The position numbers were made by a program, and so were the translations under genes. Below are positions 6,766-15,930 of a stretch of DNA of 37,202 nucleotides, in pieces. Source of the stretch: JBJKPP01 sp046706145 (GTDB lineage Bacteria; Bacteroidota; Ignavibacteria; Ignavibacteriales; Ignavibacteriaceae). Within the stretch, counting starts at the first letter, position 1, and the number at the start of each line of letters is the position of its first letter. The notes under the pieces were generated by a model. That model searched no databases. It was not told the DNA's origin and saw only the letters and a program-made list of their open reading frames with translations. The stretch covers positions 1 through 37,202 of the forward strand of contig JBJKPP010000011.1 in NCBI GenBank assembly GCA_046706145.1. The letters run 5' to 3'.

Positions 6766-8799
6766 ATGACGAATAAAGAAATTATTAGACCTAACCACGG
6801 AAAAAAACTTCTTCACTATCTTGAAAATCTTGATAAATTTTTCTCGACAAAAAAGCTAGGCTCGTTTTTGGACCACGATGATACTATTTTCAGACTGTTC
6901 GCTCCAACAGCAAAGGAAGTTTTTTTAGTAACTTTTGACTCTGTTGATGATGAAAAGGGTAAGAACCACAAAATGACTCAAGATGAAAACGGTGTTTGGG
7001 AAACATCTTTAAAAGGAAGTCATGACGGATTGTTTTATGGCTACAAAGTTTCTCATAAGGGTAATGATTTTGTAGATAAGCTTCCTTTGTGTGTTGATCC
7101 TTACGCAAAGGCCGTTGCAACTAACAATACTTTTTTTAATCCAAGAAAATCGATAGTTATTGAAAAGAATAATTATGAATGGGAAGAGGATAATTGGGTT
7201 GAGCGGGATTGGCGGGATTTAATTATTTATGAAATGCACGTTAGAGATATGACAATAGATTCTTCCTCTGGAGTTTCGCAGCCTGGAACTTATAAAGGAT
7301 TAATTGAAGAGGATAAAAAAGGTGGAATAGATTATATAAAAGGGCTTGGTATTAATACTGTGGAAATTTTGCCTGTTCAGGAATTTGGAAATGTTGAAGC
7401 GCCTTTTAATAACTCTTTAAATGGAAAACATAACACTTGGAATCCTTATCAAATAAATCATTGGGGTTACATGACTGCCGCTTTTTTTGCCCCGGAATCA
7501 TATTACACTGAAGTTACTCCGCATGTTAAATGGAACGAATGGAGCGGTCAATCGGCAAAACAAATAAATGACTTTAAAAATGTTGTAAAAGCGTTTCACA
7601 AAGAGGGAATTGCCGTTGTAATGGATGTAGTTTATAATCACGTTTCTGAATATGAACTTGGAAATTTTAAACAAATTGACAAGGATTATTATTTCAGACT
7701 GGATGAAAAAGGTAATTTTACTTCTGAGAGTTTCTGCGGGAACGATTTTAAAACTGAAAGACCAATGTGCAGAAGAATGATAGTTGAGAGTATTTTGTAT
7801 TGGATGAAAGAATATCACGTTGACGGTTTTAGATTTGACCTTGGAAAATTAATCGATTGGAAAACAATTGAGGAAATAACAAGAGAAGCGCAAAAGATAA
7901 ATCCGCATGTAATTTTAGTTTGTGAGCCATGGGGCGGTGGATACGACCCGATGGGATTTTCCAACAGAGGGTGGGGAAGCTGGAATGACCAAATCAGAAA
8001 TGGCATAAAAGGTGAAAATCCTTTTGATGGTTTAAGCTGGATATTTGGCAAATGGTACGGAGATAATAATCATGAAAAAATTAAAAGTTATGTGCGTGGT
8101 ACTTTGCTTAGAGATAAAGGCGGTCTCTTTGTAAGGAAGGAACATTCTGTTAATTATCTTGAATCGCATGATGGTTACACTTTGGGAGATTTCATAAGAA
8201 TTGGAGCTGGGGAAGTTGATACTTCAAAGCAAATTACTGATAGGGATAAGTTTGTAAAACTTTCCCCTCTTGAAATGAAATTAAATAAACTTGCGGCGCT
8301 TTTTCTTTTTACCTCACAAGGCATTACAATGATTAGTGAAGGACAAGAATTCGCAAGAACAAAAGTTGTTCCTGTTGATGAAAAAACTTATGACGGAGAC
8401 GCTGGAAAAATAGACCATAATAGTTACAATAAAGATGATGCCACTAACTATATAAATTATAATCATGCCAAGATTAACAAAAAACTGGTCGATTATTATA
8501 AAGGTCTAATTCAATTACGAAAAAAGTATCGTGCATTTAGGAGAGCAGCTTATGATGACATTACCTTTTTTGATATAAATGATAATGAATTTGCACTCGG
8601 TTATTCCGTAAAGTATAAACAAGAACAATTTGTTGTACTGTTTAATACAGACAGAACAAAAGGACAGGAATTTTCTCTGCCGGAAGGGAATTGGGAAATA
8701 TTGGTAAACCCTGAAAAAGCAGGAATTAATTCTTTGGGCTATGTTTCGGGAAAGATGGTTCTGGAATCATCTACAGGTTTTGTGCTCAAGAAAAGTTAA
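6766..8799 (+). CDS. GH13 glycogen-debranching-type enzyme (isoamylase/pullulanase-like)
   Basis: A CBM48-like beta-sandwich (FRLFAPTAKEVFLVTF) precedes a GH13 catalytic barrel. Numbering from an upstream in-frame ATG at 6700, the four conserved regions are DVVYNH near 309-314, GFRFDLGKLID with nucleophile D380, LVCEPWGGG with acid/base E409, and YLESHDGYTLGD with D491. Such enzymes hydrolyse alpha-1,6 branches in glycogen or pullulan. The pullulanase motif YNWGYDP is not present; NHWGYMTAAFFAP stands in its place, which leans toward a debranching enzyme of the isoamylase/GlgX kind. I place the start at ATG 6766 because GGGAA lies 8 nt upstream. The 6700 ATG has no ribosome site and would add an odd hydrophobic stretch, although that stretch could be a signal anchor. 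The gene converges on the kinase gene with only 10 bp between them. Confidence 0.88.
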   Translation: MTNKEIIRPNHGKKLLHYLENLDKFFSTKKLGSFLDHDDTIFRLFAPTAKEVFLVTFDSVDDEKGKNHKMTQDENGVWETSLKGSHDGLFYGYKVSHKGNDFVDKLPLCVDPYAKAVATNNTFFNPRKSIVIEKNNYEWEEDNWVERDWRDLIIYEMHVRDMTIDSSSGVSQPGTYKGLIEEDKKGGIDYIKGLGINTVEILPVQEFGNVEAPFNNSLNGKHNTWNPYQINHWGYMTAAFFAPESYYTEVTPHVKWNEWSGQSAKQINDFKNVVKAFHKEGIAVVMDVVYNHVSEYELGNFKQIDKDYYFRLDEKGNFTSESFCGNDFKTERPMCRRMIVESILYWMKEYHVDGFRFDLGKLIDWKTIEEITREAQKINPHVILVCEPWGGGYDPMGFSNRGWGSWNDQIRNGIKGENPFDGLSWIFGKWYGDNNHEKIKSYVRGTLLRDKGGLFVRKEHSVNYLESHDGYTLGDFIRIGAGEVDTSKQITDRDKFVKLSPLEMKLNKLAALFLFTSQGITMISEGQEFARTKVVPVDEKTYDGDAGKIDHNSYNKDDATNYINYNHAKINKKLVDYYKGLIQLRKKYRAFRRAAYDDITFFDINDNEFALGYSVKYKQEQFVVLFNTDRTKGQEFSLPEGNWEILVNPEKAGINSLGYVSGKMVLESSTGFVLKKS

Positions 8800-8809
8800 A
8801 GTTACCCAC

Positions 8810-11800
8810 CTAATTCTGGATAAATGAATGTCGAAGTGATTTTTGTATAGCCAGTTTAAATTGACTTAAATCCACGGGCTTCTTAAAAACGTATTCAATC
8901 CCAAGATTGTGATAATCTTGTATTTCGTTTCTATTTATATCGCTGCTTAAAACTATTAGTGGTGGTTTGTTATTTATATTTACCTTCCGGAGTTCCATTG
9001 CAAATTCATAACCGTTCATAACCGGCATAATATGGTCTGTAATAACTAGAGCAGGATTATTCTTTGAGATTTCATCTAACGCCTCGACGCCATTTGATGC
9101 AGTAATTACATTATAGTCAGGAGTAATGTTTTTAATTATTTTAGAATAAAGAATTTTATCGGTTTTATTGTAATCGACTAATAAAATAAATGCAGAAGCA
9201 ACTGGCAAAGTAAATTTGAAATCAGAACCTTTGCCGTACTCACTTTCCACCCAGATTTTACCTCCATGTTTTTCAATGATTTCTTTCACTAATGAAAGTC
9301 CGAGTCCGCTTCCTTTTTCGCCTGCGGTTCCAACCGACGTAAATTTGGATTCAATCTTAAATAAACTTTTTAGAATTTCATCTTTTATTCCAACACCATT
9401 GTCTTTAACGGAGAATTCAATAAATCTTGCGGTTTCTGAGCGCTTTGAAGAAATTGTAATTTTTCCACCCTGGTTTGTAAATTTTATAGAGTTTGAGATT
9501 AAATTATTGAATACCTGCTCAATCAAGTCCTTATCTACAAAAACGAAATTTTCTTCGTTTATTTTAGAAACAATTTCTATGTTCTTCTGGAAAGCCGCCC
9601 CGGAAAGAGCATTTATAGCTTTTTCAACAATTTCTTTAGCCAAGATTCTTTGAGGCTCAAATTTTATTCTACCTGTTTGAAGCCTTGTCCAATCAAGTAG
9701 GGAATTAACCAAAGAAAGCATTGACTTAGAAGAATCCTGAATGAATTTTATATATTGTTCTTTATCACTTTCAGATAAATCTTTGTCATTTAGAAGTAAG
9801 TCCGTAAAACCGAGAGTTGAGGAAAATGGTGTTCTTAAGTCATGCGAAATTATAGAAATGAATTTATCTTTTGTATCGTTGAGCTTCAGTAAATCTTCTT
9901 TTGATTTAATTAATTCCTCTTCTGTTTTCTTTCTCTGAGTTATGTCAGTAACGAGGCCGTAAATTTTTTGTATAACACCTTCACTATTTCTAACCAGGTT
10001 AACTTTTGTCCTGGCCCAAACTATGTTCCCATGTTTATTAATTATTCTAAATTCGAATTCATCAGATAGCAAAACTCTATTTTTAAGCAAACTTTTAATC
10101 TTCTCCCTTAAAGCAGCAATATCATCAGGGTGTATTAATTTTAAGAAGAGTTTGGATTCTTTTAAAAATTCTTCCCGTTTGTATCCCGATAATTTTTCAA
10201 CAGAAGAAGTATAAAACACTGGTTTTAAAATATGTTTTATCCTCTCAAATGAAAAAAGAACATTGTCTATATTTTCAACTACATTTCTATATCTTGATTC
10301 CGATTCAATTATTTTCTGGTGAGCTTTTTTCAAGTCCGAAACGTCTCTTAAATTTATCATAAGATATTTAACCTCATCAATTTCAAGAGAGACGCCTAAC
10401 ATTTCAGCATAAAAGAAAGAACCATCTTTTCTTTCACCCACAAATTCCAATTTGAAATTGGTATCTTTACTTTCGTTAACGAGATTAAGGTACTCAATAA
10501 CTTTTAATCCATCTTTGCTGTCAACTAATGATAAAAATTCCTTGTTTTCTAATTGTTTTGGGTCATCATATCCAAATAATTTTGAAAAAGTGTTATTTAG
10601 TTTAACGACTATATCGTTTCTTAATATTGCTATTCCTTCATAAGGATTATTAAAAATACCTTTTAGTATTCTTGAGTCTCCTTCATCCATAAGTTCTTTA
10701 TCTACTTCGTCAAAGTATGCCAGGTGGTATTTTACTTTTCCATAATTGTCACCTACAGTAATAATTTTTGTTGAAAGATTAAGTTCTTCTCCAGATTTTT
10801 TCTTGAAACCGAGTATAATTCTTCCCTGTACGCTTTTAGCCAGATTTAAGATTGAGTGAAAATCCTTAAACTGTAGGTTGTTGATTAATAAGTCAGCTAT
10901 GTTTTTATTATGAAGCTCTTCCTTTTGATAATAAAGTTTTTTGTAAAATTTTTCGTTTGAATAAACGATGTTCCCGTTGAAATTCAAAACACAAATTAAC
11001 TCATTGCTTTTTGCTGCAATCTTACTAAAAATTTCGAGAGAGTTTTTTAATTCTTTCTCAGATTTTTTCCTTTCAGTTATATCATTGCAATGAATTATTA
11101 TTTCGTTTTCGGAATCACCACTTAAGGTAAATTTAGCAAAAGCGATAATTTCTCTGCCGTACTTTGAGTCTGCGGTTATTTCATATTCCCAAACTGCTTT
11201 GCCATTCAGTTCATGAATTAAATTGTCGAGAAAATTCTTGTCAAAATGATGAAAAATTTTTCCAATCTTTTCTCCGAGAATTTCGTCCCTTGTATAGTTA
11301 AATATTATTTCTGCGCCACGATTCCAATTTTTTACAGTACCGGTCATATCAATTGTAAGAATTGCATCTGCAGTGTTATCGATAATTTGTTTGTAGTTCG
11401 CAAGGGAGGATATGCTTTCTTTTAGTTTTTTTTCATTCTCTTTAAACTTTGATATGTCGTTTAGAAGAAAATAAATTGCACTTACCTGTCCTTTGCTATC
11501 CACCATAGGAAGAATTTTAACTTGGTAACTAAGAAATTCGGAGTAGATGGATTTTAAATTAATTTCAAATTCTTCTACTTCTCTTCTTTCAATTACGTTG
11601 GAGATTTTCTTTTGTATTTCTGCAGGGGATTTCAATTGCTCTCCTTTGGAGTTGGAGGCATTTTGGAGTAAACTATAAATATCTCGTTCGCTTAATTCAT
11701 CCTTGGAAGAAACAAACTTTCTTAAATCTCTTCCAAAAGCATCCTGAATAGTTCCTGATTTATCTGTGATGATTACGATGCTGTCATTTTTGGAAAATAA

Positions 11801-12220
11801 GTCTTGTAGATTGTCAGAAATGTTTGTTGTTTTTTCTTTTTTGACTTCCTGAATCTTTAAATCTTCAACTAAAATAACACCACCTGCGAAAGTATTATTT
11901 TCTACAACAGGCGCTCCCTTTATGATGACAGAAATTTTACCGTTTCTTATTTCAAGGTTTCTTAATTCCTTCTCGAATGAATATCCTTTTTCGAGATCTC
12001 TTAGTTCCTGAAAAATATTTGCACCGCGGATTATTTCATTCTTGAGTACATTCAAGCCAAGAATAGAACCGGTGCTGAGATTATAAATATTTCCAAAGTG
12101 AATGAAGTTTTCATTAACAAATGTAATATCCCAGTTCGATGAAAACGTCAACAGACCAATTGGCGCATTCTCTAATATATTTTCTAAGAATTCCCTCTTC
12201 ATATCTAAAATGCTCATCAA
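8810..12220 (-). CDS. Soluble hybrid sensor histidine kinase with about six PAS domains and a receiver
   Basis: This 1136-aa protein has no transmembrane segment, so it should sense cytoplasmic or diffusible signals. PAS-like units lie near residues 10-125, 140-262, 272-388, 395-510, 515-632 and 643-765. A HisKA domain follows with phospho-acceptor H793 in SHDLRTPFSS. The ATPase domain has N906/N910, a G1 box at KDNGVGIKD (939-947) and a G2 box at GEKGSGLGLSL. A C-terminal receiver (1010-1136) has the acceptor D1062 in VITDHIMPVMNG and K1114. Its acidic pocket reads LVDYN, with only one acidic residue (D1016) where two are usual, so Mg binding may be altered. No cognate DNA-binding regulator is adjacent. 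Phosphate may pass to a separate Hpt protein, or the receiver may act as an internal sink. Confidence 0.92.
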   Translation of the reverse strand: MMSILDMKREFLENILENAPIGLLTFSSNWDITFVNENFIHFGNIYNLSTGSILGLNVLKNEIIRGANIFQELRDLEKGYSFEKELRNLEIRNGKISVIIKGAPVVENNTFAGGVILVEDLKIQEVKKEKTTNISDNLQDLFSKNDSIVIITDKSGTIQDAFGRDLRKFVSSKDELSERDIYSLLQNASNSKGEQLKSPAEIQKKISNVIERREVEEFEINLKSIYSEFLSYQVKILPMVDSKGQVSAIYFLLNDISKFKENEKKLKESISSLANYKQIIDNTADAILTIDMTGTVKNWNRGAEIIFNYTRDEILGEKIGKIFHHFDKNFLDNLIHELNGKAVWEYEITADSKYGREIIAFAKFTLSGDSENEIIIHCNDITERKKSEKELKNSLEIFSKIAAKSNELICVLNFNGNIVYSNEKFYKKLYYQKEELHNKNIADLLINNLQFKDFHSILNLAKSVQGRIILGFKKKSGEELNLSTKIITVGDNYGKVKYHLAYFDEVDKELMDEGDSRILKGIFNNPYEGIAILRNDIVVKLNNTFSKLFGYDDPKQLENKEFLSLVDSKDGLKVIEYLNLVNESKDTNFKLEFVGERKDGSFFYAEMLGVSLEIDEVKYLMINLRDVSDLKKAHQKIIESESRYRNVVENIDNVLFSFERIKHILKPVFYTSSVEKLSGYKREEFLKESKLFLKLIHPDDIAALREKIKSLLKNRVLLSDEFEFRIINKHGNIVWARTKVNLVRNSEGVIQKIYGLVTDITQRKKTEEELIKSKEDLLKLNDTKDKFISIISHDLRTPFSSTLGFTDLLLNDKDLSESDKEQYIKFIQDSSKSMLSLVNSLLDWTRLQTGRIKFEPQRILAKEIVEKAINALSGAAFQKNIEIVSKINEENFVFVDKDLIEQVFNNLISNSIKFTNQGGKITISSKRSETARFIEFSVKDNGVGIKDEILKSLFKIESKFTSVGTAGEKGSGLGLSLVKEIIEKHGGKIWVESEYGKGSDFKFTLPVASAFILLVDYNKTDKILYSKIIKNITPDYNVITASNGVEALDEISKNNPALVITDHIMPVMNGYEFAMELRKVNINNKPPLIVLSSDINRNEIQDYHNLGIEYVFKKPVDLSQFKLAIQKSLRHSFIQN

Positions 12221-12590
12221 CTTTCAAGTTAGCTATTATTAGCGGCAATTTTAATGCTATAAAAAATCTTATTTTGAGTCCCAATGCTATTTAGTATACA
12301 TTTTTATCGAACTGTAGAATGTATATAAATATGTTTGCATTTCTTTTCAAATCAAGCATTTATTGTTTTTAACTTTGGGAAAATTTAAGTGAAAAAATAA
12401 TATTTTTTATTGACTAAAGTAATGTATCAAAATGAAAAGAAATTTTATTGTATCAGTCTGATATGCAGTACAGATTTAAATCAGTTTAAGCATTTGGACA
12501 GTGTTTATAGATAAGAAGTTAAAGAAGGAAAATGGAAAATATAGCTCACCCGAATTATTATAAACTTTTCCGGTCAGCTTTCTATTTATG
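12221..12590. other. 370-bp AT-rich non-coding gap between pckG and the kinase gene
   Basis: No plausible gene is seen on either strand. The gap holds a candidate minus-strand kinase promoter (12322-12350), an 8-bp inverted repeat TATACATT/AATGTATA (12295-12302 and 12318-12325) and a perfect small palindrome TATCAGTCTGATA (12451-12463). No convincing terminator follows the pckG stop codon. Confidence 0.6.
12322..12350 (-). promoter_or_regulatory. Candidate promoter of the hybrid kinase gene
   Basis: On the minus strand, TTGAAA (12350-12345) and TATATA (12327-12322) are 17 bp apart, giving a leader of about 95 nt. One arm of the 12295/12318 inverted repeat overlaps the -10 box, so a regulator bound there would cover the start site. 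Confidence 0.45.
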
Positions 12591-14384
12591 TTAATTAATT
12601 AATCTTTTTTCAAGATCATTTAATTCTGTTTTTAGTTCTTCGGGTAAGTGGTCGCCAAATATTTTGTAATATTTTCTTATGGATTCAGTTTCTCCTTTCC
12701 AAAGATTTTTGTCTATGCTGAGAAGCTGTTTCATATTATCCTTGTTAATTTTTAATCCGGAAAGATCTATAGCATCTACACTGGGAACGTAACCAATAGG
12801 GGTTTTGTCTGCTTTGCCTCCGCCGTCGGTTCTTTCAAATATCCACTTAAGCACTCTGATGTTTTCCCCATAACCCGGCCATATAAATTTTCCTTTCTCA
12901 TCTTTTCTAAACCAGTTGACGAAATATATTTTGGGTAGTTTACTTGCTTCTGTCATTTTGCCAATATTTAACCAATGTTCAAAATAATTGCCCATATTGT
13001 AACCGCAGAAAGGAAGCATAGCGAAAGGATCGTGCCTGAGTTCACCTACTTTTCCTGCCGCCGCTGCAGTTTTTTCTGATGAAACTATAGAACCCATGAA
13101 TGTACCGTGCTGCCAGTTAAATGCTTCGTAAACCAGTGGAACAACATTTTCTCTTCTGCCGCCAAACAAAATAGCTGAGATAGGAACGCCTTTGGGATCT
13201 TCCCACGCCGGATCAATATCGGGGCACTGGCTGGCAGGTGTAGTGTATCTAGAGTTTGGATGAGCAGCTTTTTCTTTACTTGCAGGTGTCCATTCATGAT
13301 TAAGCCAGTTAGTTAAGTTTTCCGGTTTATCGCCATTTGTCATTCCTTCCCACCAAACATCGCCTTCAGGTGTTAGCCCTACGTTGGTAAATATAGAATT
13401 TTTTTCCATCGTAATCATAGCATTGGGGTTAGTTTCAATTGAAGTTCCGGGTGCTACACCGAAGAATCCAGCTTCAGGATTTATTGCATAGAGTCTCCCG
13501 TCATTTCCAAATTTCATCCAGGCAATATCATCTCCAACAGTTTCAACTTTCCATCCTGGCAAGGTTGGCATCAACATGGCTAGGTTTGTTTTACCACATG
13601 CACTAGGAAAAGCAGCTGCCATATATTTCTTTTTGCCCTCCGGATTTGTAATACCAACGATTAACATATGTTCTGCCATCCAGCCTTGCTCTCTTGCCAT
13701 ATAGGAAGCTATTCTAAGCGCAAAACATTTTTTGCCAAGCAATGCATTTCCACCGTAGCCGCTTCCGTATGACCAGATATTTTTTTCTTCTGGAAAGTGC
13801 ACTATATATTTTGTCTTGTTACATGGCCAGCGCACATCTTTTTTCCCACCTGTCAAAGGATAACCGACAGAGTGAAGACCGTAAACAAAATCGCCATCGC
13901 CTAAAATATCCAGAACTTCTTTTCCCATTCTTGTCATAATTTTCATGTTGCAAACAACATAAGGTGAATCTGTAAGTTCGATGCCTATATGAGAAATATT
14001 AGAGCCCAATGGTCCCATACTATATGGAATGACGTACATAGTTCTTCCGCGCATACTTCCATCGAATAACGATTTTAAAGTTTGTTTCATCTTCTCTGGC
14101 TCTTCCCAGTTATTAGTTGGACCAGCATCGATTTTATTTTTTGTACATATAAATGTTCTATCTTCAACCCTGGCAACATCATCAGGATCGGATTCTGCCA
14201 GGTAACTGTTAGGTCTTATTTTCTCGTTTAGTTTTACAAAGGTTCCTTTCTTTACCAAGATATTTGCTAAACTATTATATTCTTCTTCAGAACCATCACA
14301 CCAATGAATGGAATCAGGTTTGCATAATTCTGCCATTTCCTTAACCCAGCCTATAAGTTTCTTATTCTTTGTTAGTACATTCAT
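12591..14384 (-). CDS. pckG: Phosphoenolpyruvate carboxykinase (GTP)
   Basis: Converts oxaloacetate and GTP to PEP, CO2 and GDP, the entry to gluconeogenesis; it may also run anaplerotically. The GTP-class P-loop FPSACGKTNLAM contains the hyper-reactive cysteine of this class, and it is followed by a GDDIAWM metal site and PEAGFFGVAPGT. The ATP class has GxxGTGKT instead. FGGRRENVVPLVYEAF and the EHWLNIG segment also fit. I chose ATG 14384 (597 aa, beginning MNVLTKNKK) because AGAAGGA lies about 8 nt upstream and the length fits the family. An in-frame ATG at 14432 would add 16 residues and has no ribosome site. It stands alone on the minus strand, divergent from the Mla permease gene. Confidence 0.95.
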   Translation of the reverse strand: MNVLTKNKKLIGWVKEMAELCKPDSIHWCDGSEEEYNSLANILVKKGTFVKLNEKIRPNSYLAESDPDDVARVEDRTFICTKNKIDAGPTNNWEEPEKMKQTLKSLFDGSMRGRTMYVIPYSMGPLGSNISHIGIELTDSPYVVCNMKIMTRMGKEVLDILGDGDFVYGLHSVGYPLTGGKKDVRWPCNKTKYIVHFPEEKNIWSYGSGYGGNALLGKKCFALRIASYMAREQGWMAEHMLIVGITNPEGKKKYMAAAFPSACGKTNLAMLMPTLPGWKVETVGDDIAWMKFGNDGRLYAINPEAGFFGVAPGTSIETNPNAMITMEKNSIFTNVGLTPEGDVWWEGMTNGDKPENLTNWLNHEWTPASKEKAAHPNSRYTTPASQCPDIDPAWEDPKGVPISAILFGGRRENVVPLVYEAFNWQHGTFMGSIVSSEKTAAAAGKVGELRHDPFAMLPFCGYNMGNYFEHWLNIGKMTEASKLPKIYFVNWFRKDEKGKFIWPGYGENIRVLKWIFERTDGGGKADKTPIGYVPSVDAIDLSGLKINKDNMKQLLSIDKNLWKGETESIRKYYKIFGDHLPEELKTELNDLEKRLIN

Positions 14385-14543
14385 TTTATTTTCCTTCTGT
14401 CTTTTTTCTACAGGCCTTTTAAAAATACCCAAAACTTTTTAGCCTATCTATAAATATCTATTTATTGTTTATTTTTTTTTGAAAATCAATTCCTTTGGAA
14501 GAAGTAAATCCTCATTATTTTTACTAAATTGGCATACACATTT

Positions 14544-14581
14544 CCGGCAGTAGCCGGACCTACTGGCAGACAGGTTAGGCT
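14544..14581. repeat. REP-like palindromic element at the 5' end of the permease reading frame
   Basis: CCGGC/GCCGG (14544-14548 and 14553-14557) forms a tight hairpin with a 4-nt loop. The overlapping block 14552-14581 is an imperfect palindrome, with AGCC...GGCT ends and CCT...AGG inside around TGGCAGACAGG. It is much more GC-rich than its surroundings. It resembles the short dispersed palindromes found in many Bacteroidota genomes, but only one copy was noticed in this window. Confidence 0.45.
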
Positions 14582-14600
14582 GAAACTAAACATAATTAAT

Positions 14601-15374
14601 TTGAAAGAAATTTTTCTACAGAAAATAGGTCGTAAAAGTATTAGTTTTGTCCGTGAATTCGGACAAATTTCCACGCTGTTATGGGATATTATTAAGAGCT
14701 TTAAGACAATTCCCAAAAACAGGAGGAATATTCTAAACCAAATGGAACACATTGGTGTTAACTCTTTACCATTAGTTTTAATAGTTGGAGTTTTTACGGG
14801 AGCTGTTGCGGCCTGGCAGGCAGCGTATCAACTAAAGGGAATTGCTCCATTGTCTTTTTTGGGCGCTACCACAAGCCGTGCTATTATCACCGAGCTTGGT
14901 CCTGTTCTTACCGGAATTGTTATTGCCGGAAGAGTGGGGGCATCAATTGCGGCTGAGCTTGGAACTATGAGAGTAACGGAACAAATAGACGCTCTCGAGA
15001 CAATGGCAATTAATCCTGTTAGATATTTAGCTATGCCCAGATTTCTGGCGGCTGTTCTTATGATGCCTGTCCTTGTGATGTTTGCTGATACGATTTCTGT
15101 TCTCGGAGCATATGTGGTTTCAAATTATTTTCTGGGAGTTACATTTGCTTCATTCTTTGATTCCGTAAAGAAATATTTCTACATGTCTGACCTAATAGGT
15201 GGATTGTTTAAAACAGTTATTTTTGGCGGCACAACTGCTCTTGTTGGCTGCCATATTGGTTTCAGAACCGAAGGCGGTGCCGAAGGAGTAGGTCTTTCAA
15301 CAATCCGGTCTTTTGTTATGTCTTCAGCTCTAATCCTAATATTTGACTACATTTTGTGGACGCTGCTTTTCTAG
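14601..15374 (+). CDS. mlaE: MlaE/YrbE-type ABC transporter permease
   Basis: An integral inner-membrane protein with five or six hydrophobic segments and the MlaE signature. Numbering from an upstream in-frame TTG at 14529, ELGPVLTGIVIAGRVGASIAAELGTM spans 122-147 and is followed by RVTEQIDALETMAINP. In the Mla system this permease works with the MlaF ATPase and the MlaD MCE protein to move phospholipids between the membranes. No mlaF or mlaD follows, so the partners must be elsewhere or the permease works alone. I prefer TTG 14601 (about 257 aa, the usual family length), because the upstream extension MAYTFPAVAGPTGRQVRL is translation of a palindromic repeat. Neither start has a ribosome site, so the N-terminus is uncertain. 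Confidence 0.85.
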   Translation: MKEIFLQKIGRKSISFVREFGQISTLLWDIIKSFKTIPKNRRNILNQMEHIGVNSLPLVLIVGVFTGAVAAWQAAYQLKGIAPLSFLGATTSRAIITELGPVLTGIVIAGRVGASIAAELGTMRVTEQIDALETMAINPVRYLAMPRFLAAVLMMPVLVMFADTISVLGAYVVSNYFLGVTFASFFDSVKKYFYMSDLIGGLFKTVIFGGTTALVGCHIGFRTEGGAEGVGLSTIRSFVMSSALILIFDYILWTLLF

Positions 15375-15376
15375 CC

Positions 15377-15397
15377 TTGTCTAGTGACAATAGATTT
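15377..15397 (+). terminator. Weak terminator-like hairpin after mlaE
   Basis: TTGTC (15377-15381) and GACAA (15386-15390) pair across a 4-nt loop and are followed by TAGATTTTTTT, directly after the mlaE stop codon. The stem is short and AT-rich. Confidence 0.4.
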
Positions 15398-15892
15398 TTT
15401 TATGCTCGCACTTAGTAATTGCATAATGAGAAAGAACAAATTTACTGGATGAAAAATCTTCCTTTTCAAACTCTTTATTAAACTTTTACTTTTTATCCAT
15501 AATTTTTATGGAAGCGATTATATTCCTTACCTTTTAGTTTCATCTAATTGCTTGTTATATAGTCCACCACTGGGTTTTAAAATTGAAAGGTACATGGGTG
15601 GCTTCTAAGCAAAAGATTCGAAATAAAATTCTATTGCAAGAGGACAAAGTAGATGCCAGTCATTATGTTTTTCTTTTGGTAAGTTTTAGAAATTTTTGTT
15701 TTTTGCTCAATTCACTAATAAGAAGAGAAAGTATAATTTTTCTCAGGTTTGGGAATTTAGTTTGTAATGTTGCCGGTCAGTCAGTTTCAAAAATTGCAAA
15801 TAATTTTCTTGCGTGTGAGGTTTTTAAAATTTATCTTAAATACTCAAAATGAATTCAGTGGGTTTAACTACCTACGTTAAGAATTCTATTTT
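15398..15892. other. About 500-bp tract with no convincing gene, ending at a strong terminator
   Basis: The only sizeable open frame (15583-15852, 89 codons from a TTG) has no ribosome site or recognisable motif and looks incidental. CCACC near 15563 can pair with GGGTGG near 15597, and TTAAC/GTTAA (about 15865-15880) forms a small stem. Because a strong plus-strand terminator closes the tract, it may encode a small RNA or a long mlaE 3' UTR. I do not recognise any known RNA family. Confidence 0.4.
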
Positions 15893-15926
15893 TTGCCCGG
15901 TAGCCCTCCACCGGGCAATTTTTTTA
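15893..15926 (+). terminator. Strong intrinsic terminator upstream of ilvE
   Basis: A 9-bp stem TTGCCCGGT (15893-15901) / ACCGGGCAA (15910-15918) with an 8-nt loop is followed directly by a run of T. Orientation is plus, since the minus strand has A rather than T after the stem. Confidence 0.88.
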
Positions 15927-15930
15927 GGGA

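Noticed and set aside
9216..9653. Plus-strand open frame of 145 codons inside the kinase gene
   Set aside because: Antisense to the ATPase domain of the histidine kinase, whose N, G1 and G2 boxes explain the sequence.
12451..12463. Palindrome TATCAGTCTGATA as an operator
   Set aside because: A perfect but short dyad in very AT-rich DNA, over 100 bp upstream of the predicted kinase promoter, with no second copy noticed.
14385..14432. Extended N-terminus of PEP carboxykinase (16 residues)
   Set aside because: No ribosome site at 14432, while AGAAGGA directly precedes the ATG at 14384.
15583..15852. Possible 89-aa gene or leader peptide before the ilvE terminator
   Set aside because: TTG start without a ribosome site and an unpatterned hydrophobic composition. 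ilvE appears to have its own promoter beyond the terminator, so leader-peptide attenuation is not supported.
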